Assembly (NCBI RefSeq): GCF_021532275.1
Contig: NZ_JACBOT010000031.1
Span: 405,448 to 469,447 of the forward strand
Direction of reading: 5' to 3'
DNA: 64,000 nucleotides
Origin: Brevibacterium sp. UCMA 11754
GTDB lineage: Bacteria > Actinomycetota > Actinomycetes > Actinomycetales > Brevibacteriaceae
Positions 8,548-17,073 of this stretch are shown here, piece by piece (within the stretch, counting starts at the first letter, position 1; every line of letters begins with the position of its first letter). The translations under genes and the position numbers were made by a program. The notes beneath the pieces are model-generated. The model saw nothing but the letters and a program-made list of their open reading frames with translations. It did not search any database and was not told where the DNA came from.

Positions 8548-9377
8548 CAGAACAGGTCTCCAAGATCGAACCCGTCGCCGCCGAAGAGACCGCCTCCGTC
8601 GCCGCCGTCTCCGCCACCGAAGAATCCGCCGCCGTCTCCGCCGCCGGCATCGCCACCACCGGCGTCACCACCGCCAGCGTCGCCATAGGCGCCGTCCCAG
8701 CCGCCGCCCATGCCGCCGAACATCATCGAGCCCATGAGGACGCCGGGCAGAAGTCCCGAACCTGCATAGGAGTTGAAGTATCCGCGGTTGTATTCTGCGT
8801 AGGCGGGTCCTGCTTCCCAGTAGGCCCGGCGAGTATGACCGTCACCGGTCACGACCTTGCGGACGGCCGGTTCCGCACCCACTGCCACGCGCTCGGCGTC
8901 GGCGGCACAGACGGGAACAGGTCGCAGCTGGCCACCAGCAGGCGCCCAGTCGATGTCTTCGACCGAGGGGCCGTGCTGCGGGTTGAAAAAGCATGGAGGA
9001 CGGCGCACGGGCAGAGGCTTTCCGTCAACGCGAGCACGCACGCATTTGGCGGCGTAGCGACCGTCTTCGAGAGCCTCGGTGACGCTGCGGATATCGGAGG
9101 GCTCGTCGACGTTGTCGAGCGTCTCCTTGGCAATGTCATAGGAGTCCAAGGCCTGCTTGTAGTCCTGCGAGCCGCCGGTGTCGAGTTCGACTCCGGCGGT
9201 GAGGATATCGAGTTCGGCGACTTCCTCGCCGAAGGACGTGACATCCTCTTCAGCGGTCTTTGTCACCTGCTGGAGCTCGGCGGCGGCGAGCTCCTCCTTA
9301 CGGTGCTTCTCCTTGCGGTAGCCAACGAAGAAAATGGTGCCGAGCACCACGAGTATTATCAGGAATACTGCTGCCAC
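8547..9377 (-). CDS. Membrane-anchored glycine-rich protein of unknown function
   Basis: A 276-residue protein starting at GTG after GGAGG. It has one N-terminal membrane helix (about 2-19), a charged helical segment (about 22-110), then a cysteine-containing block (CFFNPQHGP, PAGGQLRPVPVC at about 130-165). The last 70 residues are a Gly/Asp/Phe-rich tail with repeated AGGGDAGGGD units. The PVPVC block resembles sequences seen in other actinobacterial membrane proteins of unknown role. I cannot assign a function. It is coupled to the S4 gene downstream. Confidence 0.75.
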   Translation of the reverse strand: MAAVFLIILVVLGTIFFVGYRKEKHRKEELAAAELQQVTKTAEEDVTSFGEEVAELDILTAGVELDTGGSQDYKQALDSYDIAKETLDNVDEPSDIRSVTEALEDGRYAAKCVRARVDGKPLPVRRPPCFFNPQHGPSVEDIDWAPAGGQLRPVPVCAADAERVAVGAEPAVRKVVTGDGHTRRAYWEAGPAYAEYNRGYFNSYAGSGLLPGVLMGSMMFGGMGGGWDGAYGDAGGGDAGGGDAGGGDGGGFFGGGDGGDGGGLFGGDGFDLGDLF

Positions 9378-9555
9378 GATCTATGCCTCCCCAGCAAAAC
9401 GAGTCATCAATCAGTATGCCGGATGAGTCTGACAAGCGACTGAACCGAACCCTTGTGTCAGCTCAGTCCGCAGGCTCGAAAATCGCTCTCAGATCAGCGA
9501 CCAACACGCTCACAACAGGTGCCCTTGCCTACATCACGAGGAGTCGGGACGGCGT

Positions 9556-10317
9556 TCAGCCCAGGTGGATCAGCCCCTTGACGAGGGTCGCGATTCCCCC
9601 GCCGAGGGCAAGGACGATCATGACGACCCGGGCCGTCGAGGAATCGATCTTCTTCGACAACCAGTCCCCGCCGACGAGCCCTGCGACGAGGACCGTCGCG
9701 ATCCCGATCCAGGTAGGTGCCGCCAGCTGCGGCCAGGCACCGTGGTCGAACACGGCTTTGAAGATGATCGCCGAGGTGGTCCCGACGACGAGGAACGGCT
9801 GCAGGGTTGCGGCGAATGTTCGCTGATCCCACTTCGTCAGCACAGCATAGGCACTGACGGCGGGCCCGCCCGCTCCTGCGGCAGCCGACATCGTTCCCGA
9901 GAGGAAGCCGGTGGTGAACTTCGTTCCGAAATTCGCGGGCATCGTCTTGCCGATGCGGCCGATGACCATGGAGCTGATGAGGGAGACGATGATCAGCAGA
10001 CCGATCAGGATCTGCAGCGGTGGCGCTGGGAGCGCCGCGGCCAGGAGGGCTCCGGGAATCGTGCCGATGAGCGCCCCCAGCGACAGCTTCCAGAAACTGC
10101 CCCACTCAGCTTCTCGCCAGGTGCGGACGAACACCGTGCCGCTGGCGACGATGCCGCAGATGTTGACGAGCACAACGCCGGAGAACGGGTCGAGCAGAAG
10201 AACGAGGAACGGGCCACTGACCAGGCCGAATCCCATGCCGGTGACCCGCTGCGAAACTGCCCCCAGGAACACCGCGAACAAGATGAGCACGACGACGGGT
10301 TCCATTTGCACCATCAT
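9556..10317 (-). CDS. TauE/SafE-family permease (sulfite/anion exporter type)
   Basis: A 253-residue, very hydrophobic protein with about eight membrane segments and two duplicated halves, each with the Gly/Pro-rich motif of the TauE/SafE family (GMGFGLVSGPFLVLLLDP near residues 27-44; TGFLSGTMSAAAGAGGP near 134-150). The family moves sulfite, sulfonates or other organic anions. No sulfur-metabolism neighbours help narrow the substrate. It is divergent from the DUF1707 gene with only 40 bases between them. Several ATGs cluster at the start; the outermost is used. Confidence 0.88.
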   Translation of the reverse strand: MMVQMEPVVVLILFAVFLGAVSQRVTGMGFGLVSGPFLVLLLDPFSGVVLVNICGIVASGTVFVRTWREAEWGSFWKLSLGALIGTIPGALLAAALPAPPLQILIGLLIIVSLISSMVIGRIGKTMPANFGTKFTTGFLSGTMSAAAGAGGPAVSAYAVLTKWDQRTFAATLQPFLVVGTTSAIIFKAVFDHGAWPQLAAPTWIGIATVLVAGLVGGDWLSKKIDSSTARVVMIVLALGGGIATLVKGLIHLG

Positions 10318-10344
10318 AGTTCAGACCCTCTACCTGGGCGGGGT

Positions 10345-10350
10345 TACAGT
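10345..10350 (+). promoter_or_regulatory. Probable leaderless -10 box of the DUF1707 gene
   Basis: TACAGT lies seven bases before the ATG at 10358 with no ribosome binding site. It sits inside the 40-base gap to the divergent TauE/SafE gene. Confidence 0.55.
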
Positions 10351-10357
10351 AAGTGTC

Positions 10358-11131
10358 ATGAACAGTTCGCCGCTGTGGTCACGATTCAGCGCAGATCCTC
10401 GCGCTCATGGGCAGGTGCGCGCTTCGGACGCCGATCGCGCAATCGTGGGCGATGTGCTGTCCGAGGCGTTTGCGCTGGGTCAGATCGACGCCGAGGAATT
10501 CGACGAACGCAGCGAGGCCGCCAACCGTCTGAAGACTCTGGGAGAGGTCCCCGATCTCGTGCAGGATCTCATCATCGCCGAGGCGGGCGAGGTCGCTCCG
10601 GGAGAACTCGACGATTCCGCCCGTGCCCAAGCTCTGGCCCGCCTGAATGCTGATCGCATCCCGATCACTCCCGAGCAGATCGATGCGGCCGCGCAGAAGT
10701 ACTACAAGGACCGCGTGCGAAATGCGCTCCTGGGTATGTTCGCCGGTCCTGCCGGAGTCACACTCGCCATCTGGGCCGCCACCTCATTCGCCTCGGGCCG
10801 GCTCATATTCTTCTGGCCGATATTCGTCATTCTTCCGATGCTCTTCGGTGCGATCTCACAGATCTCCAACAAGCAGAGCCTCATCCGCAACAGGAAGCGC
10901 GAACTGACGAAGCGGGCCCGAGCGCAGTTGGGCGACGCTGAGGCCAAGCGTGAGCTTGAGGAACATAAGAACGACGATGAGGACGAGGACTACGCAGACA
11001 CATTCGGCAACGGATTGCAGCCTCCGCACCCCTTGGCCCCTCCATTCGCTCCGGGAGAGGTGTCTCCCAGCGATGAAATGCGCAGGCGCCGCCACGAGCG
11101 TCGTCATCGACGCAGGAACCCCTGGGACTGA
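10358..11131 (+). CDS. DUF1707 protein with a membrane hairpin
   Basis: A 257-residue protein. Residues about 15-65 form a DUF1707 domain (VRASDADRAIVGDVLSEAFA, then LDAEEFDER-like), common in actinobacterial membrane proteins and often likened to SHOCT. Two closely spaced membrane helices follow (about 128-170) and then a long, highly charged tail ending in basic RRRRHERRHRRR. ATG 10358 is chosen because the domain starts right after it and a leaderless -10 box fits. Function unknown; a small membrane-associated regulator is plausible. Confidence 0.85.
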   Translation: MNSSPLWSRFSADPRAHGQVRASDADRAIVGDVLSEAFALGQIDAEEFDERSEAANRLKTLGEVPDLVQDLIIAEAGEVAPGELDDSARAQALARLNADRIPITPEQIDAAAQKYYKDRVRNALLGMFAGPAGVTLAIWAATSFASGRLIFFWPIFVILPMLFGAISQISNKQSLIRNRKRELTKRARAQLGDAEAKRELEEHKNDDEDEDYADTFGNGLQPPHPLAPPFAPGEVSPSDEMRRRRHERRHRRRNPWD

Positions 11132-11200
11132 CCGACTCGTGACTGGCAGCGACGCGCTCAGGCGGCGTCCCTGAACCTGCCCGCGCCCGGCTCAGGGCGA

Positions 11201-11584
11201 TCAGGCGTGGAAGACACGGATCTGAGCGAACTCTGTGGCCTTGTTGTTTCGGAACCAGAGCGTATGTGAGAAGTATCGGATGTCCTCGCCGTCGCTCGAG
11301 TAGTCCCATTGGCCCCAGGCCGCAGCTGCTTTGCCGTGAGTGATGGCTGCTTCGAGATGACCGGCCACGGGCTTCGAGTCAGCAATGCGCAGCAGTGCGT
11401 CGATGACTTCGTCGCGCCCGGTGCTGGTCTCAACTCCCCCGCTGCCCACGATCTGGAGGATGCAGTCCTCATCGACCACCTCGGCGAGGGCTTGCCTGTC
11501 ACCGTTGATCAGATTCTCCTCGAACTTGGCTACGAACATGTTCTTCGGGCTGTTTCCGCAGGAGTCTGTGCCTGTGAAGTTCAT
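11201..11584 (-). CDS. SnoaL/NTF2-like protein
   Basis: A 127-residue protein of the NTF2-like fold: an N-terminal helix (VAKFEENLINGDRQALAEVV), then alternating strands (WGQWDYS, FSHTLWFRNNKATEF). Such proteins are small enzymes or binding domains; no catalytic residues can be assigned. The start at 11584 is supported by a TANNNT box exactly seven bases upstream. It lies just past the groEL terminator, so it is probably transcribed on its own rather than as part of the chaperonin operon. Confidence 0.75.
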   Translation of the reverse strand: MNFTGTDSCGNSPKNMFVAKFEENLINGDRQALAEVVDEDCILQIVGSGGVETSTGRDEVIDALLRIADSKPVAGHLEAAITHGKAAAAWGQWDYSSDGEDIRYFSHTLWFRNNKATEFAQIRVFHA

Positions 11585-11591
11585 ACCGTCC

Positions 11592-11597
11592 AGGCTA
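11592..11597 (-). promoter_or_regulatory. Probable leaderless -10 box of the NTF2-like gene
   Basis: On the minus strand TAGCCT is followed by seven bases and then ATG (11584). No ribosome binding site is visible. Confidence 0.45.
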
Positions 11598-11618
11598 CGG
11601 CACGGCTTTCGAACCGAG

Positions 11619-11660
11619 AAGAGCCGTGCCGGCACCCAAACGGGTACCGGCACGGCTCTT
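11619..11660 (-). terminator. groEL intrinsic terminator
   Basis: A 19-bp stem with one mismatch (11619-11637 with 11642-11660) and a four-base loop, starting 18 bases past the groEL stop. On the minus strand it ends in TT after the stem. Confidence 0.8.
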
Positions 11661-11677
11661 CGAGCAACAGGGGCTTA

Positions 11678-13315
11678 TCAGAAGCCCATGCCACCCATTC
11701 CGTCCATACCGGCAGCAGCTGCGTCAGCACCTGGTGCAGCCTTCTCAGGCTTGTCGGCGACAACCGACTCGGTGGTCAGGAACAGACCGGCGATCGAGGC
11801 GGCGTTCTGCAGAGCAGAGCGGGTCACCTTGACCGGGTCGTTGATGCCAGCGGCCAGCAGGTCCTCGTACTCACCGGTTGCGGCGTTGAGGCCGAATCCG
11901 GGTTCGAGGTTGGCGACCTTATCGGCAACCACACCGGCTTCGAGGCCGGCGTTGGTGGCGATCTGCTTGAGCGGAGCTTCGATGGCAACCTTGACGATGT
12001 TGGCACCGGTTGCTTCGTCACCCTCGAGTGTGAGGTTGGCGAAGGCAGTCTTGCCCGCCTGGATGAGCGAGACGCCGCCACCGGCGACGATTCCCTCTTC
12101 CACAGCAGCCTTGGCGTTGCGCACTGCATCTTCGATGCGGTGCTTGGTTTCCTTGAGCTCGACCTCGGTCGCGGCTCCGGCCTTGATGACTGCAACGCCG
12201 CCGGCCAGCTTGGCCAGACGTTCCTGCAGCTTCTCACGGTCGTAGTCGGAATCCGAGTTCTCGATCTCGGCACGGATCTGTGCGACCCGACCTGCGATCT
12301 CCTCGGCGTCTCCGGCACCCTCGACGATGGTGGTCTCGTCCTTGGTGATGACAACCTTGCGGGCGGTGCCCAGCAGTTCGGTGGTCACGTTGTCGAGCTT
12401 GAGCCCGACTTCCTCGGACACGACCTGACCACCGGTGAGGATGGCGATGTCGGCCAGCTGAGCCTTGCGGCGGTCTCCGAAGCCAGGAGCCTTGACGGCC
12501 ACGGACTTGAAGGTGCCACGGATCTTGTTCAGCACGAGAACCGCGAGAGCTTCGCCCTCGACGTCTTCAGCGATGATGAACAGCGGCTTGTTGGACTGCT
12601 GAACCTTCTCGAGGACGGGCAGCAGATCCTTCACGTTCGAGATCTTGGAGTTGACGATGAGGATGTAGGGATCCTCAAGGACAGCTTCCTGGCGATCGGT
12701 GTCGGTGACGAAATAACCGGAGATGTAGCCCTTGTCGAAGCGCATACCCTCGGTCAGTTCGAGCTCGAGTCCGAATGTGTTGGACTCCTCGACGGTGACG
12801 ACGCCTTCCTTGCCGACCTTGTCGATGGCCTCGGCGATCAGTTCACCGATAGCAGGATCTCCAGCGGAGATACCGGCAGTAGCGGCGATCTGTTCCTTGG
12901 TCTCGATGTCGATGGCGTTCTCGAGCAGGACAGCGGTCACGGCTTCAACAGCCTTCTCGATGCCACGCTTGAGGCTGAGCGGATCAGCACCGGCTGCCAC
13001 GTTGCGCAGTCCCTCGCGAACAAGAGCCTGAGCCAGAACGGTAGCGGTGGTGGTGCCGTCGCCAGCAACGTCGTCAGTCTTCTTGGCGACTTCCTTGACG
13101 AGCTCAGCGCCGATCTTCTCGTAGGGATCCTCGAGTTCGATCTCCTTGGCAATGGAGACACCATCGTTTGTGATGGTGGGTGCGCCCCACTGCTTTTCGA
13201 GCACGACATTGCGGCCACGGGGTCCAAGGGTTACCTTGACCGCGTCCGCAAGCTGGTTGAGACCTGCTTCGAGTCCCCGACGAGCTTCTTCGTCGAATGC
13301 AATCATCTTTGCCAT
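11678..13315 (-). CDS. groEL: 60-kDa chaperonin GroEL
   Basis: A full-length chaperonin of 545 residues. It has the family ATP-binding motifs (KVTLGPRGRNVVLEK, VAGDGTTTATVLAQ), the conserved LKRGIEKAV and AGGGV segments, and a GGMGGMGF tail. It folds proteins in the cytoplasm as a tetradecamer with GroES. No groES is adjacent, so this is the stand-alone groEL arrangement common in actinobacteria, where a second copy usually sits next to groES elsewhere. A CIRCE element overlaps its promoter, predicting HrcA repression and heat induction. Confidence 0.98.
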   Translation of the reverse strand: MAKMIAFDEEARRGLEAGLNQLADAVKVTLGPRGRNVVLEKQWGAPTITNDGVSIAKEIELEDPYEKIGAELVKEVAKKTDDVAGDGTTTATVLAQALVREGLRNVAAGADPLSLKRGIEKAVEAVTAVLLENAIDIETKEQIAATAGISAGDPAIGELIAEAIDKVGKEGVVTVEESNTFGLELELTEGMRFDKGYISGYFVTDTDRQEAVLEDPYILIVNSKISNVKDLLPVLEKVQQSNKPLFIIAEDVEGEALAVLVLNKIRGTFKSVAVKAPGFGDRRKAQLADIAILTGGQVVSEEVGLKLDNVTTELLGTARKVVITKDETTIVEGAGDAEEIAGRVAQIRAEIENSDSDYDREKLQERLAKLAGGVAVIKAGAATEVELKETKHRIEDAVRNAKAAVEEGIVAGGGVSLIQAGKTAFANLTLEGDEATGANIVKVAIEAPLKQIATNAGLEAGVVADKVANLEPGFGLNAATGEYEDLLAAGINDPVKVTRSALQNAASIAGLFLTTESVVADKPEKAAPGADAAAAGMDGMGGMGF

Positions 13316-13468
13316 AGTGGCTTAGATCCTCCCTGATGGAGTGGATTGGGAATCCAGAGCAATCGTCAGCGCCCGCGACGGCAGAGAGTGTGTCCGCATG
13401 TTCCATTCCACACATGGACCACGCTCTCGAAACGATTGATGAGAAACCCTAGGTTTTCACCAGTACTA

Positions 13469-13497
13469 GATTTAGCACTCTCCCCATGCGAGTGCAA
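13469..13497 (-). promoter_or_regulatory. groEL sigma-A-type promoter
   Basis: On the minus strand -35 TTGCAC (13492-13497) and -10 TAAATC (13469-13474) are 17 bases apart. Both lie within or against the CIRCE repeat. Confidence 0.65.
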
Positions 13498-13498
13498 A
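13472..13498. promoter_or_regulatory. CIRCE operator (HrcA site)
   Basis: TTAGCACTC, nine bases, then GAGTGCAAA. This matches the CIRCE consensus TTAGCACTC-N9-GAGTGCTAA with one mismatch in the second arm. HrcA bound here would cover the groEL promoter. Confidence 0.9.
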
Positions 13499-13690
13499 TA
13501 TTGGCGTCCTCCCGCAACAGTCGAAATGACTGCCTCCCGCGTGATTCCGCGGTTCGGCCCAGCGCGAAACTCCAGCGAGTTCCACAGAGCGGACACGTGA
13601 GGCGAGTGCGCCAGGTGGATGCGAGGTGCGGACTCCCGAGGTGGATGCACCGGAAAGCTGCCGCATGGAGGCTGCCCCCGCAGAACTGAA

Positions 13691-13720
13691 AAGCGCCAAG
13701 CAGTTGCCTGCTTGGCGCTT
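13691..13720 (-). terminator. Cold-shock gene terminator
   Basis: A perfect 13-bp stem (13691-13703 with 13708-13720), four-base loop, and on the minus strand TTTTC after it. It is 75 bases beyond the cold-shock stop. Confidence 0.8.
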
Positions 13721-13794
13721 TCCCCGCTCGATGGGATTCGGGCCTGAGCCGCCATCCCGCCGAGGCGGATCAAAAGACTTTACGTACGCGAGTC

Positions 13795-13998
13795 TCAGAG
13801 GAGGGTGACGGATTCCGCCTGAGGACCCTTTTGTCCTTCTCCAACTTCGAACTCAACCTGCTGGCCCTCTTCGAGAGCGCGGTAGCCATCCATCTGGATT
13901 GCGCTCCAGTGAACGAACACATCCTGGTTGTCGCCTTCCAGGGTGATGAATCCATAGCCCTTTTCGGCGTTGAACCACTTGACGGTACCTTGTGCCAT
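13795..13998 (-). CDS. cspA: Cold-shock protein, CspA family
   Basis: A 67-residue single cold-shock domain that binds single-stranded RNA/DNA. RNP1 is present as KGYGFI and RNP2 as VFVHW; GTVKWFN opens the fold. It acts as an RNA chaperone in cold shock or growth transitions. It is monocistronic with its own terminator. The 313 bases upstream could hold the long 5' leader typical of these genes. The gene is standard length with no oddities. Confidence 0.96.
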   Translation of the reverse strand: MAQGTVKWFNAEKGYGFITLEGDNQDVFVHWSAIQMDGYRALEEGQQVEFEVGEGQKGPQAESVTLL

Positions 13999-14311
13999 TA
14001 CTTCTCCATACGGTGCAGTGTCATTGACATCCCATCACCCGTTTGCAACCTGTCTGGCCGCGCAGCGGACAACGGAAGCTAGTAAAAATCAACCGACCCC
14101 GCGATTTCTCTCATTGACCTCTGGAGAATGATCTCGGTGAAGCACGAATAGAACACAAGGGCAGTGCTTGCCTAGCTGATGCAACTCTACCCCAGCGTCG
14201 GACAGGTCCCCCGACCACTCAACACTGTTACCAATTTGTTATATGAGGCCATTCGGAGAGTTCATCTCTCCTGGCAGACGAGTGCATCTCCGCTGAGATT
14301 CGTGCGGATTC
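13999..14311. other. 313-base gap upstream of the cold-shock gene
   Basis: No coding sequence is seen. The region is less GC-rich than its surroundings and probably holds the cold-shock promoter and a long 5' leader read on the minus strand. I cannot point to a convincing promoter or thermosensor fold by eye. Confidence 0.4.
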
Positions 14312-14899
14312 TCAGCCCTCGCCTTCGCCCGAGCCGCCTTCGCCCGAACCGTCCCCGCTGGGTTCGGGTCCGCGTTCGGCGATATCCGAACAGATGACGA
14401 CAGTGATGTCGGTGTCGAAGTCCGTCGACGACTCGACGGCCTCGATGCCGAGCGCATCGGCGACCATCTTCGCCTGCGAGGCATTCGCCTCATCAGCGTA
14501 GTAGACCGTGGAGTCGGTCAGCCCTGTCGAATAGTTGCCGACTTCGCCAAGGCCCCAGCCCTCCTCCTCCACCGCTTCGGAGAACTTCTTCGCGGTTCCG
14601 GAGACTCCGGAACCGTTGAGGACGTCAACCGTGAGCGATGAGTCTGCGACGCTGACTTCGCTCTCGCTCGGCGATGGGCTCGCCGAGGAGGTCTTGTCGG
14701 ACCCGGAATCGGCGACGTCGGACTCGGGATCCTTCATCGACGAGGTGATGATGTTGATAGCCGCGACGACCAGCAGAACGGCAACAAGGGCGAGAATGAT
14801 GACCAGTGCGATGGCACCGACATTCGACTGCGCCGCGGACTCCTGTCGATGGGCTCCGCTGCGTCGTCCAGTTTCGATCTCGTCGAATTCGTCAGTCAT
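14312..14899 (-). CDS. LytR C-terminal domain protein, membrane anchored
   Basis: A 195-residue protein. A short cytoplasmic segment and one membrane helix (about 24-50) precede a Ser/Asp-rich linker and a LytR_C domain (about 85-175; VDVLNGSGVSGTA, then the IVVICSDI-like strand). It ends in a Gly/Glu-rich tail. LytR_C domains accompany cell-wall glycopolymer ligases but here the catalytic LCP domain is absent. A GAGGTAG site precedes the ATG. It follows the DUF3263 gene by two bases, an operon widespread in actinobacteria. Confidence 0.85.
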   Translation of the reverse strand: MTDEFDEIETGRRSGAHRQESAAQSNVGAIALVIILALVAVLLVVAAINIITSSMKDPESDVADSGSDKTSSASPSPSESEVSVADSSLTVDVLNGSGVSGTAKKFSEAVEEEGWGLGEVGNYSTGLTDSTVYYADEANASQAKMVADALGIEAVESSTDFDTDITVVICSDIAERGPEPSGDGSGEGGSGEGEG

Positions 14900-14901
14900 G
14901 T

Positions 14902-15168
14902 CTACCTCGAGACGCGGGCTTGTGCTCGTTCGCTCTGCCGCGTGGTGCGGATGCGACGCAGGCGTTTGACCAGCATTGGGTCACTGGCAAGAGCGGCTGG
15001 GTTATCGAGCAGGGAATTGAGGATCTGGAAGTAGCTTGTGGCAGACATGTCGAACCGTTCGCGGATCGCATGATCTTTGGCTCCACCGTACTTCCACCAT
15101 CGCCGCTCGAACTCCAAAACGGACACCTCGAGCTCGCTCAGTTCGGGTGCGCCTTGGTTCTGCGGCAT
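14902..15168 (-). CDS. DUF3263 protein
   Basis: An 88-residue protein with the DUF3263 signature: LEVSVLEFERRWWKY, then IRERFDMSATSYFQILN and a basic tail. The middle looks like a helix-turn-helix (FDMSATSYFQILNSLL), so a DNA-binding role is plausible but unproven. It is two bases upstream of the LytR_C gene on the same strand and is almost certainly co-transcribed with it. Confidence 0.88.
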   Translation of the reverse strand: MPQNQGAPELSELEVSVLEFERRWWKYGGAKDHAIRERFDMSATSYFQILNSLLDNPAALASDPMLVKRLRRIRTTRQSERAQARVSR

Positions 15169-15443
15169 AGACGTTGTGCTCCTTCGAGATGAATCGTTGC
15201 CTCTATATTATCGCCCGGACGACAGGACTGAAATTCCCGGCGCGCCGTCGCGCGTCCGCCAGCGCAGCTTTCCATCCTCACCATCGCGGCTTCGCATTCC
15301 CGCCAACACCCCTCAGAGGCGGACAACCAGACAACCCACCCTGTTGCAGGCGATCGACCACATCGGGTGAGTCGCCCACAGCAGAGTGGGTCGAGAGTGC
15401 CGGCCGGTGGTCCGAATCGGATGACCAGTCGAGCGAGAGCTGA

Positions 15444-16910
15444 TCAGCGGATGCGGATGTTGACCTGCTTGATCTGGGTGAAGCCTTCGAGCATGCCCTC
15501 CAGCGAGGCCTCACGACCGAAGCCGGAGGTCTTCATTCCGCCGTAGGACTGCCCGGCCAGCTGGCCACCTCCCTGGTTGACCTGGACCCAGCCGGATTCG
15601 ATCCGATTGGCCATAGTCAGCGCGGCATCGACGTTCTTCGTGAACACGAACGCTGCGAGACCGAATTCGCTGTCATTGGCCATGTCAATGACCTCGTCGA
15701 CGTCCTTCCAGGGAATGACGGAGAGGACGGGACCGAAGATCTCTTCCTGGCTGGTCTGCCATTCGTTCTTGGCCTTGGAGAAGATGACGGGCGCGTGGTA
15801 GAAACCGGGTTCGCCGACCTCGAGTGAGTCCGAACCGTCGTAGGCGATCTCAACGCCGTCCATCGACTTGCCCATCTCGATGTAGTCAGCCACCTGGTCG
15901 TACTGCTTCTCGTTGATGATGCAGCCGATGTCGGAGTCCTCGTTTCGAGGGTCGCCGACCTTCATCTTCGACACTGCGTCGACGAGCTTGCCCAGGAAGT
16001 CATCGTAGATGTCCTCGTGCAGGAACAGACGCGAACCCATCGTGCAGGACTGACCCTGACGTGCGAAGCGAGTCGACAGCAGCACCTGCTGGAGAGTGTC
16101 GTCGTCGTTCGAGTCGGGGAAGACGATGTTGGGGCTCTTGCCGCCGAGTTCCATCGAGGAGTGAGCGAGGCGTCCGCCTGCCAGTTCGGCGACGTGGCGA
16201 CCGACGTTCGTCGAACCGGTGAACGAGACCTTGTCGACGTCAGGGTGGACGTTTAGCGCTTCACCGATGACCGAACCCTTGCCGGTGACGACGTTGAGGA
16301 CGCCGGCCGGCAGGATGTCGGCGAGCAGTTCAGCCATCTTCAGAATCGTCAGCGGTGCATCCTCGGCGCATTTGAGGACGATCGTGTTGCCCGCGGCAAG
16401 CGCAGCCGGGGTTTTGAAGGCCGCGATCATCAGCGGCGAGTTCCACGGCAGGATTCCCGCGACGACGCCGAGCGGCATCCGCTTCGTGTACTGCAGCTGT
16501 CCGTCACCGGCCGGCAGAGTGTTGCCCTTGACCTCGCCGGCGACTCCGCCCATGTAGCGGAACAGGTCGGCCAGGATGATCGTCTCCGGACGGGCCTGCG
16601 TCCGGATAGCGTTGCCGGTGTCGATCGCGGTCAGCTGGGCCAGTTCCTCGGAAGCGGCTTCAAGTGCGTCGGCGCAGCGGATGAGCATCTTCTGACGTTC
16701 CTTGAACGGAAGCGCTGCCCATTCGGGAAATGCCTTCCGAGCAGCTTTGACGGCGCGATCGGCATCCTCTTCCTTGCCATTGGCCACAGTGGCGATCACA
16801 ACATTGCGATCGATGGGGGTGATGACGTCTTTCCTGTCACCGTCGGCAGCTTCGACCCATTCTCCGCCGATGAACATCTTCCAGTTCGTGGCCTCGGGAA
16901 ATTGCGACAT
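15444..16910 (-). CDS. NAD(P)-dependent aldehyde dehydrogenase
   Basis: A full-length aldehyde dehydrogenase of 488 residues. The nucleophile lies in GQSC, the general base in MELGGKSP, the cofactor-binding segment is PWNSPL with FTGST, and the C-terminal closing motif is GPVLSVIPW. It oxidises an aldehyde to the acid; the betaine-aldehyde/gamma-aminobutyraldehyde type is the closest by look, but the substrate cannot be fixed. AAGGATC precedes the ATG. It is alone and divergent from ung. An inverted repeat TGCACAC-N12-GTGTGCA at 17009-17034 could be an operator. Confidence 0.92.
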   Translation of the reverse strand: MSQFPEATNWKMFIGGEWVEAADGDRKDVITPIDRNVVIATVANGKEEDADRAVKAARKAFPEWAALPFKERQKMLIRCADALEAASEELAQLTAIDTGNAIRTQARPETIILADLFRYMGGVAGEVKGNTLPAGDGQLQYTKRMPLGVVAGILPWNSPLMIAAFKTPAALAAGNTIVLKCAEDAPLTILKMAELLADILPAGVLNVVTGKGSVIGEALNVHPDVDKVSFTGSTNVGRHVAELAGGRLAHSSMELGGKSPNIVFPDSNDDDTLQQVLLSTRFARQGQSCTMGSRLFLHEDIYDDFLGKLVDAVSKMKVGDPRNEDSDIGCIINEKQYDQVADYIEMGKSMDGVEIAYDGSDSLEVGEPGFYHAPVIFSKAKNEWQTSQEEIFGPVLSVIPWKDVDEVIDMANDSEFGLAAFVFTKNVDAALTMANRIESGWVQVNQGGGQLAGQSYGGMKTSGFGREASLEGMLEGFTQIKQVNIRIR

Positions 16911-17060
16911 AGTGATCCTTTCACCTACTCAGTTCTGCGATGAACTCTTGTCGTCGAGCATATCGTCTGCCTGGCTCCGAAAAGAATGGTGGGAGGGTAG
17001 GCGATGATGCACACCCGATCTGCGTTGTGTGCACATCGGCACCGAGCCTCACCCCATCGG

Positions 17061-17066
17061 TAGAAT
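17061..17066 (+). promoter_or_regulatory. Probable leaderless -10 box of ung
   Basis: TAGAAT lies seven bases before the ATG at 17074. It supports that start over an in-frame GTG at 17029. Confidence 0.55.
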
Positions 17067-17073
17067 CGCGGCC

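Larger units (their letters stand above)
13316..13794. other. 479-base intergenic region between groEL and the cold-shock gene
   Basis: It holds the groEL 5' leader (about 150 bases), the groEL promoter with CIRCE at 13469-13498, and the cold-shock terminator at 13691-13720. I see no convincing coding sequence in 13500-13690. Confidence 0.6.

Noticed and set aside
11309..13336. Long open frame on the plus strand opposite groEL
   Set aside because: It is antisense to a certain groEL, lacks any family resemblance, and reflects codon bias of a high-GC gene.
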